From positions 223,884-245,144 of the forward strand of contig NZ_CP034870.1 of NCBI RefSeq assembly GCF_005081185.1: a stretch of DNA of 21,261 nucleotides, given 5' to 3'. The translations under genes were made by a program, and so were the position numbers. Of the stretch, positions 1 through 8,604 are shown in pieces (the first letter of the stretch is position 1; every line of letters starts with the position of its first letter). The stretch comes from Buchnera aphidicola (Lipaphis pseudobrassicae). GTDB taxonomy: Bacteria > Pseudomonadota > Gammaproteobacteria > Enterobacterales > Enterobacteriaceae. A model generated the notes under the pieces. The model worked only from the letters and a program-made list of their open reading frames with translations, was not told the DNA's origin and ran no database searches.

Positions 1-2612
1 TACAAGCTATTGAGTCTGTTATTCATCAAGAAGGTAATGACAGAGCTTGTTTTTTAATAAAGCAAATATTGGAAAAATCTAAAATAAATAAAATAGATTT
101 ATTTAAATCTTTTTTAACTAGTGATTATATTAATACTATTTCTAGCGAAGATGAATTTGAATATCCTGGAAATGTTATTTTAGAAAAACGAATCCGTTCT
201 ATAATTCGTTGGAATGCTATAATGATAGTATTACGTGCATCAAGAAAAAATTTAGAACTTGGCGGTCATCTATCATCTTTTCAATCATCAGCAACAATAT
301 ATGAAGTATGTTTTAATCATTTTTTTCGCGCTAAAAATAGGATAGATGGAGGTGATTTAATTTATTTTCAAGGTCATATTTCTCCTGGTATTTACTCTCG
401 TGCTTTTTTAGAAGGACGTTTTTCAGAAGAACAATTAGACAACTTTAGGCAAGAAGTTGACGGAAATGGTTTGTCTTCTTATCCACATCCTAAATTGATG
501 CCAAATTTTTGGCAATTTCCTACTGTTTCTATGGGTTTAGGTCCATTATGTGCAATCTATCAAGCAAAATTTTTAAAATACTTACAAAATAGAGAATTAA
601 AAGATACTTCAAATCAAGTAGTTTATGCTTTTTTAGGTGATGGTGAAATGGATGAGCCAGAATCTAAAGGTGCTATTTCTATAGCTGTTCGTGAAAAGTT
701 AGATAATTTAATATTTATAATAAATTGTAATTTACAAAGATTAGATGGACCAGTGATAGGAAACGGAAAAATTATTAATGAGTTGGAAAGTTTTTTTTAT
801 GGTGCAGGTTGGAATGTAATAAAAGTAATTTGGGGGAGTAAATGGGATAATTTGTTAAAACAAGATAAATCTGGAAAATTAATTCAATTAATGAATGAAA
901 CTATTGATGGTGATTATCAAACTTTAAAATCTAAAGATGGTGCATATGTACGAAAATATTTTTTTGGAAAGTATAAAGAAACATTAAAATTGGTTGAAAA
1001 TATGACTGATGAAGAAATATGGAAATTAAATAGAGGTGGACATGATCCTAAAAAAATATTTAATGCTTTAAAAAAAGCAAAAGAAACAAAAGATAGACCA
1101 ACAGTTATTTTAGCACATACTATAAAAGGATATGGTATGGGAGCTGCTGCAGAAGGTAAAAACATTGCACATCAAATAAAAAAAATAAACATAAGTGAAA
1201 TAACATATATTAGAGATCGTTTTAATATTCCTGTATCAAATAATGATTTAAATAAATTACCATATGTTAATTTTAAAATAGATTCTAAGGAATATTGTTA
1301 TATACATAAACAAAGAAAAAAATTAGGAGGTTATGTTCCTTTCCGTTTATCTAAGTTTACTAATAAATTAATTTTGCCTGATTTAACAGATTTTCAACTA
1401 TTGTTAGAAGAACAAAAAAAAGACATTTCCACAACTATAGCTTTTGTACGTGTGTTAAATATAATTTTGAAAAATAATTGTATAAAACATTTAGTAGTTC
1501 CTATTATTGCTGATGAAGCACGTACTTTTGGAATGGAAGGATTATTTCGAAAAATCGGGATTTACAGTACTAATGGTCAGAAATATATCCCTCAAGATCG
1601 AGAACAATTATCTTATTATAAAGAATCACAAACAGGTCAAATATTTCAAGAAGGAATAAGTGAGTTAGGTGCTGCTGCATCTTGGTTAGCTGCAGCTACT
1701 TCGTATAGTACAAATGATTTTCCTATGATTCCTTTTTATATTTATTATTCAATTTTTGGTTTCCAGAGAATAGGAGATTTATTTTGGGCTGCTGGAGATC
1801 AACAAGCAAGAGGTTTCTTAATTGGTGGAACTTCAGGTAGAACTACTTTAAATGGTGAAGGATTACAACATGAAGATGGTCACAGTCATATACAATCTTT
1901 AACAGTTCCTAATTGTATATCTTATGATCCTTCTTTTGCTTATGAAGTTGCTGTCATTATACAAGATGGACTAAGACGTATGTATGGTCCTCTACAAGAA
2001 AATATATATTATTATATTACTACAATTAATGAAAGTTATCATATGCCTGCTATGCCTAAAAATTCAAGAGAAGGTATTTGTAAAGGTATTTATAAATTAA
2101 AAACTTTGCATGGAAAAATGCTAAGAGTACAATTAATGGGTTCTGGTGCTATTTTGAGATCTGTTTGTGAAGCGGCTGAAATTTTATTACAAGATTATTT
2201 AATAACAACAGATATATACAGTGTTACGTCTTTTACAGAATTAGCTAGAAATGGTGAAGATTGTGAAAGATGGAATATGTTGAATCCCAACAAAAAAAAT
2301 AAAATTGCATATATTAAAGAAGTAATGAATGATAATCCTGCTGTCGCTGCTACTGATTATATGAAATTATTTGCAGAACAAATTCGTAATTATATTCCTG
2401 CTCGTGCATATTATGTATTAGGAACAGATGGTTTTGGTCGTTCAGATAGTCGTGATAAACTACGTAATCATTTTGAAGTTAATGCTTATTATATTGTAGT
2501 AGCTGCTTTAAATTTGTTAGCTAAGTCAAATAGTATTCACAATCAAGTAGTAGAAGACGCAATTATAAAATTTGATATTAACATTAATAAAATTAATCCG
2601 CGTTTAGCTTAA
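1..2612 (+). CDS. aceE: Pyruvate dehydrogenase E1 component (5' end outside window)
   Basis: E1 of the pyruvate dehydrogenase complex: ThDP-dependent decarboxylation of pyruvate and reductive acetylation of the E2 lipoyl group, in the cytoplasm. The reading frame is open from base 3, and its first visible codons (QAIESVIHQEG) align with E. coli AceE from about residue 19, so the true start lies about 18 codons upstream of the window. A TTG at 69 is internal. The visible 869 residues plus about 18 give 887, the E. coli length. The ThDP motif GDGEMDEPES followed by NCNLQRLDGP is present, as are the mobile-loop segment EGKNIAHQ (His407 of E. coli) and the ending NPRLA. aceF follows after 12 nt, so the two are co-transcribed. 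No pdhR is visible, but the upstream side is outside the window. I see no inactivating change. Confidence 0.97.
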   Translation, partial: QAIESVIHQEGNDRACFLIKQILEKSKINKIDLFKSFLTSDYINTISSEDEFEYPGNVILEKRIRSIIRWNAIMIVLRASRKNLELGGHLSSFQSSATIYEVCFNHFFRAKNRIDGGDLIYFQGHISPGIYSRAFLEGRFSEEQLDNFRQEVDGNGLSSYPHPKLMPNFWQFPTVSMGLGPLCAIYQAKFLKYLQNRELKDTSNQVVYAFLGDGEMDEPESKGAISIAVREKLDNLIFIINCNLQRLDGPVIGNGKIINELESFFYGAGWNVIKVIWGSKWDNLLKQDKSGKLIQLMNETIDGDYQTLKSKDGAYVRKYFFGKYKETLKLVENMTDEEIWKLNRGGHDPKKIFNALKKAKETKDRPTVILAHTIKGYGMGAAAEGKNIAHQIKKINISEITYIRDRFNIPVSNNDLNKLPYVNFKIDSKEYCYIHKQRKKLGGYVPFRLSKFTNKLILPDLTDFQLLLEEQKKDISTTIAFVRVLNIILKNNCIKHLVVPIIADEARTFGMEGLFRKIGIYSTNGQKYIPQDREQLSYYKESQTGQIFQEGISELGAAASWLAAATSYSTNDFPMIPFYIYYSIFGFQRIGDLFWAAGDQQARGFLIGGTSGRTTLNGEGLQHEDGHSHIQSLTVPNCISYDPSFAYEVAVIIQDGLRRMYGPLQENIYYYITTINESYHMPAMPKNSREGICKGIYKLKTLHGKMLRVQLMGSGAILRSVCEAAEILLQDYLITTDIYSVTSFTELARNGEDCERWNMLNPNKKNKIAYIKEVMNDNPAVAATDYMKLFAEQIRNYIPARAYYVLGTDGFGRSDSRDKLRNHFEVNAYYIVVAALNLLAKSNSIHNQVVEDAIIKFDININKINPRLA

Positions 2613-2624
2613 GAGGTAAAAACA

Positions 2625-3839
2625 GTGGATATTGAAGTAAAAATGCCTGATATTGGTGTAGAAGAGGTAGAAGTTATAGAGATTTTAGTAAAAATAGGTG
2701 AACATGTAGAATTAGAACAAGGTTTGATTACTGTAGAAGGAGAAAAAGCTTCTATGGAAATACCGTCACCTACATCAGGTATTATAAAAAGTATATATGT
2801 AAAAATTGGTGATAAAGTTAAAACTTCTTCGATTTTAATGATTTTAAAATTTAATAGTATTGATACTAACGTACAGGAAAAAAAAACAAATATCTTAGAA
2901 AAAGAAAATGTAATTTTAACTAAACAAAATTTTATAAAATCTAATACATTTAAAGAAGATACTTGTATACATGCTACTCCACTGATAAGACGTTTAGCAC
3001 GGAACTTAAATATTGAATTGAGTAATATTATTCCTACTGGTCGAAAAAATCGAATTTTAAAAGAAGATTTAGAATTGTATTTAAATAAATTCAAAATTAA
3101 TAATTTGCAAAACAATTCTATATTGAATTTTAATGATATTAATAAAATAGATATTAAAGAAATTGAGTTAAGTAGTCTTCAAAAAACTGTAGGTAATAAT
3201 TTAAAAAAAAATTGGAATAATATTCCACATGTTACACAATTTGATGAATTTGATATTACAGTTTTAGAAAAATTTCGTCAAAAATATAATTTTGAAAATA
3301 AAGAAAGCAATAGCATTACGGTATTAATTTTCATATTAAAAGTAGTTGCTTGTGCGTTAGAAAAATTCCCTATTTTTAATAGCTATTTGTCTAATGACAA
3401 TAAGAAAATAATTTTAAGAAAACATATTAATATAGGGGTTGCAGTAAATGTAAAAGATGGTTTGTTTGTTCCTGTTCTAAAACACGTCAATAAAAAAAAT
3501 ATTACACAGTTATCTTCTGAATTAATTTTTCTTTCAGAAAGAGCACGTCAAAAACAGTTAGATGCATCTGATATGCAACAAGGATGCTTTACGATATCTA
3601 ATTTGGGAGCGATTGGAGGAAGTTATTTTTCTCCTATTATTAATGCACCTGAAGTAGCTATTCTTGGTGTTTCAAAATCTAAGATAAAACCTTTATGGAA
3701 TGGAAAAGAATTTATTCCTTCTTTAATGTTACCATTATCTTTATCTTATGATCATCGTGTTATTAATGGAGTTGATGGAGCACGATTTATTACATTTATA
3801 GGAAAGTTATTATCTGATATGCATTTTTTAATTATGTAA
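2625..3839 (+). CDS. aceF: Dihydrolipoamide acetyltransferase (PDH E2), one lipoyl domain
   Basis: E2 core of pyruvate dehydrogenase; moves the acetyl group from lipoamide to CoA. The start is GTG, with AGAGG at 2612-2616 eight bases upstream, and the N-terminus MDIEVKMPDIG matches E. coli AceF. The order is a lipoyl domain (residues 1-78, lipoyl Lys41 in VEGEKASMEIPSP), a linker (about 79-115), a peripheral subunit-binding domain (about 116-153, HATPLIRRLAR) and the catalytic domain (about 175-404) with DHRVINGVDG, giving catalytic His377 and Asp384. The length is 404 aa against about 630 in E. coli, because there is one lipoyl domain instead of three. The linker is rich in Lys, Asn and Glu rather than Ala and Pro. 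All functional parts are present, so it is probably active. lpd follows after 19 nt. Confidence 0.97.
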   Translation: MDIEVKMPDIGVEEVEVIEILVKIGEHVELEQGLITVEGEKASMEIPSPTSGIIKSIYVKIGDKVKTSSILMILKFNSIDTNVQEKKTNILEKENVILTKQNFIKSNTFKEDTCIHATPLIRRLARNLNIELSNIIPTGRKNRILKEDLELYLNKFKINNLQNNSILNFNDINKIDIKEIELSSLQKTVGNNLKKNWNNIPHVTQFDEFDITVLEKFRQKYNFENKESNSITVLIFILKVVACALEKFPIFNSYLSNDNKKIILRKHINIGVAVNVKDGLFVPVLKHVNKKNITQLSSELIFLSERARQKQLDASDMQQGCFTISNLGAIGGSYFSPIINAPEVAILGVSKSKIKPLWNGKEFIPSLMLPLSLSYDHRVINGVDGARFITFIGKLLSDMHFLIM

Positions 3840-3858
3840 TTTTTTAAAGAGGTTTATA

Positions 3859-5280
3859 ATGCATCAAGAAATTTATGCAAAAGTTGTTGTTGTTGGATCT
3901 GGTCCAGCTGGTTATTCTGCAGCTTTTCGTTGTGCAGATTTAGGATTGGATACTATTTTAATAGAACGTTATAATAAATTAGGTGGTGTCTGTTTAAACG
4001 TAGGATGCATTCCTTCTAAATCTTTATTACATATAGCTAAAGTAATTAAAGAAGCACGAGAATTACATAAAATGGGTGTATCGTTTAATTCTCCAGTAAT
4101 TGATATTGAGAGAATTAAAAACTGGAAAAATAGTATTATTGATAAGTTGACTATTGGTTTGTCAAGTATGAGTAGTAAAAGAAATATAAAAATTATTCAA
4201 GGTAATGCTGTTTTTGATACTGAAAAAAGTCTTTTAGTAACAAATAAAAATAATGTATTTAGTATTTTTTTTGAAAATATTATTATTGCTACTGGATCTC
4301 AACCTATTAAAATTCCTTCTATAAACTATAATGATCAAAGAATTTGGGACTCAACAGATGCTTTAATGTTAAAAAATATACCTAATCGTCTTTTAATTAT
4401 AGGAGCAGGAATAATTGGTTTAGAAATGGCCACAATATACAGTGCATTAGGTTCAAAAGTCGATGTAATTGATCGTTTTAAACATTTTTTACCTACAGTA
4501 GATAAAGATATTAGTGAAATATATTTGAAATCTATTAATAAAAGATTCAATGTAATTTTAAATGCTCATATAGATGATATTAAAACAAAAGAAGAAGCTT
4601 TAATAGTTAAAATAATAGAAAATAATATTAATAAAGAATATATATCTTATGATGCAATATTAGTAGCTATTGGAAGAACTCCAAACATCCATGAATTAGG
4701 ATTAAAAAAAATAGGATTACAAATTAATAATTTTGGATTTATTGAAGTGAATGAACAATTAAGAACAAATATACCTCATATTTATGCTGTTGGTGATGTA
4801 ACAGGAGTTCCTATGTTAGCACATAAAGGAACATATCAAGCACATATTGCAGCAGAAGTAATTGCCGGTAAAAATCATTATTTTGAACCAAAAGTTATTC
4901 CATTTATAGCTTATACTGAACCAGAAATTGCTTGTGTAGGGTTGAGTGAAGAAGAAGCTAAGAAAAATAATATAAATTATAAAGTTTCTATTTTTCCTTG
5001 GAGTGCATCTGGAAGAGCTACTGCTTCTAACGCAACCATAGGAATGACAAAATTAATTTTTAATAAAAATAATAATCAAATTATTGGTGGTTCTATTATA
5101 GGAACAAACGCTGGTGAATTGATTGGTGAAGTGACTCTTGCTATTGAAATGGGATGTGATATAGAAGATATTGCATTAACCATACATGCTCATCCTACTT
5201 TACATGAATCAATTGGTTTATCTGCACAAGTTTGCAAAGGAACAGTAACAGATTTATTAAATTTTAAGTCTAAAAAATAA
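3859..5280 (+). CDS. lpd: Dihydrolipoamide dehydrogenase (E3)
   Basis: FAD-dependent oxidoreductase that reoxidises dihydrolipoamide with NAD+. It is the E3 subunit of pyruvate dehydrogenase and, in enterobacteria, also of 2-oxoglutarate dehydrogenase. The ATG at 3859 has AGAGG at 3848-3852 as ribosome binding site. It is 473 aa against 474 in E. coli. FAD-binding GSGPAGY is at residues 13-19; the redox disulfide Cys45/Cys50 is in GGVCLNVGCIPSK; a second dinucleotide fold is GAGIIGLEMA; a second FAD motif is YAVGDV; and the catalytic His445/Glu450 pair is in HAHPTLHES. It is the last gene of the aceE-aceF-lpd operon, with a terminator hairpin starting three bases after the stop. It appears intact. 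Confidence 0.98.
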   Translation: MHQEIYAKVVVVGSGPAGYSAAFRCADLGLDTILIERYNKLGGVCLNVGCIPSKSLLHIAKVIKEARELHKMGVSFNSPVIDIERIKNWKNSIIDKLTIGLSSMSSKRNIKIIQGNAVFDTEKSLLVTNKNNVFSIFFENIIIATGSQPIKIPSINYNDQRIWDSTDALMLKNIPNRLLIIGAGIIGLEMATIYSALGSKVDVIDRFKHFLPTVDKDISEIYLKSINKRFNVILNAHIDDIKTKEEALIVKIIENNINKEYISYDAILVAIGRTPNIHELGLKKIGLQINNFGFIEVNEQLRTNIPHIYAVGDVTGVPMLAHKGTYQAHIAAEVIAGKNHYFEPKVIPFIAYTEPEIACVGLSEEEAKKNNINYKVSIFPWSASGRATASNATIGMTKLIFNKNNNQIIGGSIIGTNAGELIGEVTLAIEMGCDIEDIALTIHAHPTLHESIGLSAQVCKGTVTDLLNFKSKK

Positions 5281-5282
5281 CT

Positions 5283-5332
5283 TTTTAAGTTATCTAATGA
5301 AAAATTTTTTATTAGATAACTTAAAATTTTTT
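5283..5332. terminator. Hairpin terminator between convergent lpd and speD
   Basis: A perfect 16-bp inverted repeat: TTTTAAGTTATCTAAT at 5283-5298 pairs with ATTAGATAACTTAAAA at 5311-5326. The 12-nt loop is itself A/T self-complementary. On the + strand the stem is followed at once by six T (5327-5332), as in an intrinsic terminator. It begins three bases after the lpd stop. The flank on the other side also gives a U-rich tail (with interruptions) to a - strand transcript, so it may stop transcripts coming from speD as well, although speD ends about 90 bases before it. The rest of the gap, to 5424, is plain A/T-rich sequence in which I see nothing. Confidence 0.85.
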
Positions 5333-5424
5333 ATAAATATAAAATTTATAGTTAATAACTATAATTTTTTTTTAAAAAATATATTTTTTAAGTGTTAAAT
5401 TTTTTCAATTTCTAGCTTAATCTA

Positions 5425-6216
5425 TTATATAGACATATTTTTACCATAGTATATTTCTCTCATTTCTCTCCATAACAAATTTATGATATAAGATTTTTCT
5501 TTATGAGTTAAATCTTTTAAATTAATGTTAAATAAATAATTTTTTAAATTAAATTCTCTTAATAACATTCTAGTATGAAAAATGTTTTCTTGATATACAT
5601 TGACATCAACCATATCATACATTGATTTAATATCATCAGACATAAAATTTTGAATAGAATTTATTTTATGATCAATAAAATGTTTAACACCTTCAATATC
5701 TCTAGTAAAACCTCGAACACGATACTCAATAGTCACTATGTCAGATTCTAATTTATGTATAAGATAATTTAGAGCATTAAGTGGTGATATAATTCCACAT
5801 GTGGAAACTTCAATATCTGCTCGAAAAGTACAAATTCCACTCTGAGGATGACTTTCTGGATATGTATGTACACATATATGACTTTTATCTAAATGAGCCA
5901 AAACAGAAGATGATATGATATTATCTTTTAAAATGTTAATTTTATCTATATTGTTTATTGGTTCTTCACATACTAAAATAGTTACACTTGCACCTTGTGG
6001 TTCATAGTCTTGATGGAATATATTTAAAACATTAGCGCCAATAATTGCACAAGTTTTTCTTAATATTTTAGTTAGTCGAACAGCATTATATTGTTCATCA
6101 ATGTAAGAAATGTAACTATTTCTTGAATCGTTAGTATTTGCATAGCAAATGTCATAGATACAAAAACTTAGGCTTTTAGTTAAATTATTAAAGCCATATA
6201 ATTTTAGTTTTTGCAA
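5425..6216 (-). CDS. speD: S-adenosylmethionine decarboxylase proenzyme
   Basis: Makes decarboxylated S-adenosylmethionine, the aminopropyl donor for spermidine. It is the enterobacterial pyruvoyl type: the proenzyme cleaves itself between Lys111 and Ser112 ([12 protein letters not shown]), and Ser112 becomes the pyruvoyl cofactor. It is 263 aa against 264 in E. coli and alignable throughout ([37 protein letters not shown]). The start codon is TTG at 6214-6216, chosen because [16 protein letters not shown] matches the E. coli N-terminus and a good Shine-Dalgarno sequence precedes it. It lies 26 nt after speE on the same strand and is surely co-transcribed. It is the last gene before the convergent lpd operon. 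Confidence 0.97.
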   Translation of the reverse strand: MQKLKLYGFNNLTKSLSFCIYDICYANTNDSRNSYISYIDEQYNAVRLTKILRKTCAIIGANVLNIFHQDYEPQGASVTILVCEEPINNIDKINILKDNIISSSVLAHLDKSHICVHTYPESHPQSGICTFRADIEVSTCGIISPLNALNYLIHKLESDIVTIEYRVRGFTRDIEGVKHFIDHKINSIQNFMSDDIKSMYDMVDVNVYQENIFHTRMLLREFNLKNYLFNINLKDLTHKEKSYIINLLWREMREIYYGKNMSI

Positions 6217-6224
6217 TTTAATTA

Positions 6225-6231
6225 CTCTCCT
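6225..6231 (-). promoter_or_regulatory. Strong ribosome binding site for the TTG start of speD
   Basis: The - strand reads AGGAGAG here, with its core nine to ten bases before the TTG of speD. It is one of the clearest Shine-Dalgarno sequences in the window, lies in the 26-nt gap after speE, and supports the non-ATG start. Confidence 0.7.
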
Positions 6232-6242
6232 ATAAAAGGATT

Positions 6243-7103
6243 TTAATTTTCGTTTAATTCATTAAGAACATATTGAGGTAAATAAAAACTACTTATGTGA
6301 ATTTTAGCATTATAGTAATTAAAAGTTAATTTTGTATCTTTTATACGTGATTTTAAATTTTTGAGATGATTTTTTCGACACTCTATATTATTAGTGCCCC
6401 ATGCAAAAATCATTATTCCACCATAATATGTTGGTATAGTTGCTTGATATAATCGTGTATCATAAAAATATTTTTTCAAGTTTTTAAAAGTAATAATAGA
6501 TTCATTTTTTTGAAGAAAAAATACACCATTTTGTGCTACAAAAACACCATCTTTTTGAAGACGATGTTTGCAATTAAAATAAAATTCTGATAAAAATAAA
6601 TTTTTTCCATGTTTAACAGGATCTGTTGAATCTGATATTATCAAATCAAATTTTTCTTTTGTTTTTTTAATAAAATTTAAACCATCATCAATAATTAACT
6701 TTAATCGAGGATCTTCATAAGCATTATCACTGTGTTTTGGAAAAAACTTTTTACATAGATCAATAATATTTTTATCGATTTCAACCATAGTAATATTTTC
6801 AATTGTTTTATGTCTGCATACTTCTCGAAGTATACCTCCATCTCCACCTCCTATAATTAATACATTTTTTATTGAACCATGAGTAAATATAGGAACATGG
6901 GTTAACATTTCATGATATATGAATTCATCTTTTTCAGTTGTTTGAACAATTCCATCTATTGCTATAACTTTACCAAGAAAAGAATTTCTAAAAATTATTA
7001 CTTCTTGATAATTAGTTTTATTTTTATATAATAATTCATCAATTACAAAATATTGTCCAAGATGATAATAAAGTTTTTCATGCCATACTCTTTTGTAATC
7101 CAT
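6243..7103 (-). CDS. speE: Spermidine synthase
   Basis: Transfers an aminopropyl group from decarboxylated SAM to putrescine, giving spermidine and 5'-methylthioadenosine. It is 286 aa against about 288 in E. coli, with an ATG start. The N-terminal beta domain ([13 protein letters not shown]) is followed by a Rossmann methyltransferase-like domain with GGGDGG at residues 85-90, the nucleoside-binding acid in MVEID (about 106-110), IDDGLNF and the catalytic Asp158 in [22 protein letters not shown] near residue 225 is also conserved. It sits between mtn, whose product consumes its by-product, and speD, which supplies its substrate. No putrescine-making gene is in this window, so putrescine must come from elsewhere in the genome or from the host. 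Confidence 0.98.
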   Translation of the reverse strand: MDYKRVWHEKLYYHLGQYFVIDELLYKNKTNYQEVIIFRNSFLGKVIAIDGIVQTTEKDEFIYHEMLTHVPIFTHGSIKNVLIIGGGDGGILREVCRHKTIENITMVEIDKNIIDLCKKFFPKHSDNAYEDPRLKLIIDDGLNFIKKTKEKFDLIISDSTDPVKHGKNLFLSEFYFNCKHRLQKDGVFVAQNGVFFLQKNESIITFKNLKKYFYDTRLYQATIPTYYGGIMIFAWGTNNIECRKNHLKNLKSRIKDTKLTFNYYNAKIHISSFYLPQYVLNELNEN

Positions 7104-7421
7104 GCTAATGTTTTTTATCCTATAAAATATAATGTGATAGACATTTTTGTAATTAATATAAAATTACAAATATAAGTGTATTACGATAATAGATTTTATT
7201 TTTAGATTTTTAAAAAAGGAAAGTGATCTTATAAAAATAAATAAATATTTAAAAATTTATATAGTTTTTTAATTAAAAAAAACTTTAATTTATATTAAAA
7301 GATAATATTCTAAAAGAACATTTTTTTAAATAGTAATAAAATTAGAAAAAATATCTTGAATAAGACTATCAAAAATATTATCAGAATGCTAATTTTTATT
7401 AAATTGATTTTTATTTAACTT
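7104..7421. other. 318-nt gap between mtn and speE, with a dyad and a possible speE promoter
   Basis: No ORF of note is present. It holds the leader of speE and the sequence after mtn. There is a perfect 9-bp inverted repeat, TTTGTAATT at 7146-7154 and AATTACAAA at 7162-7170, with a 7-nt loop. It has no U run on either side, so it is not a standard terminator. A weak sigma-70-like pair on the - strand, TTACAA (7147-7152) and TATTTT (7124-7129) spaced by 17, overlaps the dyad and would give a short speE leader. In sequence this A/T rich such matches are common, so this is only a suggestion. The remainder (about 7200-7421) is low-complexity A/T sequence and shows nothing recognisable. Confidence 0.4.
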
Positions 7422-8117
7422 TCATATATTAGTTATGTTTTCTAAAATTTTTTTTACTATATTAGAAGATTGAAAAGATGCAAAATCAATATTTTGTTCA
7501 AAATTTAAAGTAGCATTTTTGTCAGATAGATCAGAAATAGATTTTATAATAATGAAAGGAATGTTAAATTGATAGCAAACTTGAGCTATTGCTGCTGACT
7601 CCATTTCTACAGCTATTGCAGTAGGAAATTGATTTTTTAATTTTTTTATAGATAAACTTCCATGAATAAAAGAATCTCCACTAATCATTAATCCTGTTTT
7701 AAATTTTAATTGATATTGCTTAGTAATTGTTTCCAAAAAAATTTTTATTTTTTCATGAATTAAAAATTCTTTTGGGTATTTAGGTATTTGTCCTCGAGTA
7801 TATCCAAAATTTATCAAATCTACATCGTAATAAGATACTTTTTCAGGAATAACAACATCTCCAATTTTTAACGATAAAAGTAAACTACCAGCAGAACCAG
7901 TATTCATAATAACATCTATTTTATACAAATTAATTAAAATCATGCATGCAATACTAGCAGAAACTTTTCCTATTCCTGAAGTTATTAAAAAAATATTATT
8001 GTTTTTAAAAGTACCTATATATATATTATATTTTCCAATTATTGTTTTATATGGACATATAATTTTTTTTAGTGTTTTAATTTCTTGTTTTATTGCACCT
8101 ATTATTCCAATTTTCAT
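7422..8117 (-). CDS. mtn: 5'-Methylthioadenosine/S-adenosylhomocysteine nucleosidase
   Basis: Hydrolyses methylthioadenosine and S-adenosylhomocysteine (and 5'-deoxyadenosine) to adenine plus the thioribose sugar; also called pfs. I place the start at the ATG at 8115-8117 because the protein then opens with MKIGIIGAIKQE, as E. coli Mtn does, and is 231 aa against 232. A longer frame from a GTG at 8195 would overlap erpA and add 26 unrelated residues. Catalytic Glu12, the substrate-binding VEMES segment (Glu171, Glu173) and catalytic Asp196 in ISDLSD are present, as is NTGSAGSL. It lies 49 nt after erpA and upstream of speE on the same strand. It removes the product that would inhibit spermidine synthase and the product of SAM methyl transfer. 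Confidence 0.96.
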   Translation of the reverse strand: MKIGIIGAIKQEIKTLKKIICPYKTIIGKYNIYIGTFKNNNIFLITSGIGKVSASIACMILINLYKIDVIMNTGSAGSLLLSLKIGDVVIPEKVSYYDVDLINFGYTRGQIPKYPKEFLIHEKIKIFLETITKQYQLKFKTGLMISGDSFIHGSLSIKKLKNQFPTAIAVEMESAAIAQVCYQFNIPFIIIKSISDLSDKNATLNFEQNIDFASFQSSNIVKKILENITNI

Positions 8118-8166
8118 ATTTTTTATATCATATTTTTTATTAAAATCATCAATTGTGGATATCGTT

Positions 8167-8511
8167 TTAGATACTGAATGATAATCCACATCCACATGTG
8201 TTCTTTGCGTTTGGGTTAGATACTATAAATTTAGAACCTTCTAAATTTTCTAAATAATCTATTTTACTTCCATACAGATACTGAAAACTAATAGGATCAA
8301 TGATTAATGAAGTATTTTTTTGAGCGATGATAATATCATCTTGATTTATATGTTCATCAAATACAAATTGATATTGAAAACCACTGCATCCACCTCCAGT
8401 TATATATATTCTTAATTTTAAATTATTATTTTTTTTTATTTTAATGAGATCATTTATTTTTTTTTCTGCGTTTTTAGTGAACTTAATATATTTTTTATGT
8501 TGATTTTTCAT
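8167..8511 (-). CDS. erpA: Iron-sulfur cluster insertion protein ErpA
   Basis: A-type Fe-S carrier (formerly yadR) that delivers clusters to target enzymes; in E. coli the isoprenoid enzymes IspG and IspH are essential clients. I take the ATG at 8509-8511, preceded by GAGAA, which gives 114 aa, the E. coli length. A TTG 12 bases further upstream (8523) is less likely. The three cluster-binding cysteines fall at Cys42 (GGGCSGFQY), Cys106 and Cys108 (NTCGCG), as in E. coli, and the C-terminus is SFSI. It lies between ftsZ and mtn, an arrangement not found in E. coli, where erpA is far from ftsZ. A possible -10 TATAAT (- strand, 8544-8549) lies about 32 bases before the start with no good -35. 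Confidence 0.96.
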   Translation of the reverse strand: MKNQHKKYIKFTKNAEKKINDLIKIKKNNNLKLRIYITGGGCSGFQYQFVFDEHINQDDIIIAQKNTSLIIDPISFQYLYGSKIDYLENLEGSKFIVSNPNAKNTCGCGLSFSI

Positions 8512-8604
8512 TTTATTTCTCAAAATAAATAAATATTTATTTTATTATAAATAAAATTTTTTATATATTCTATATTTTTATCTACATATGAAATATAGAT
8601 TCTA

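Noticed and set aside
69..2612. TTG at 69 as the start of aceE
   Set aside because: The frame is open to base 3 and its first 22 codons match E. coli AceE, so this is an internal leucine codon.
2609..3115. 168-codon open frame antisense to aceF
   Set aside because: It lies wholly opposite a conserved gene, has a low-complexity Phe/Ile/Ser composition typical of antisense A/T-rich DNA, and resembles nothing I know.
7263..7284. A/T-only inverted repeat AGTTTTTT...AAAAAACT as a terminator for mtn
   Set aside because: It is weak, nearly pure A/T, and such repeats are expected by chance in this composition.
7422..8195. Longer mtn from a GTG at 8195
   Set aside because: It adds 26 residues with no counterpart in the family and overlaps erpA; the ATG at 8117 gives the family N-terminus.
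8167..8523. Longer erpA from a TTG at 8523
   Set aside because: The ATG four codons later gives exactly the E. coli length and cysteine numbering and has a GAGAA upstream.
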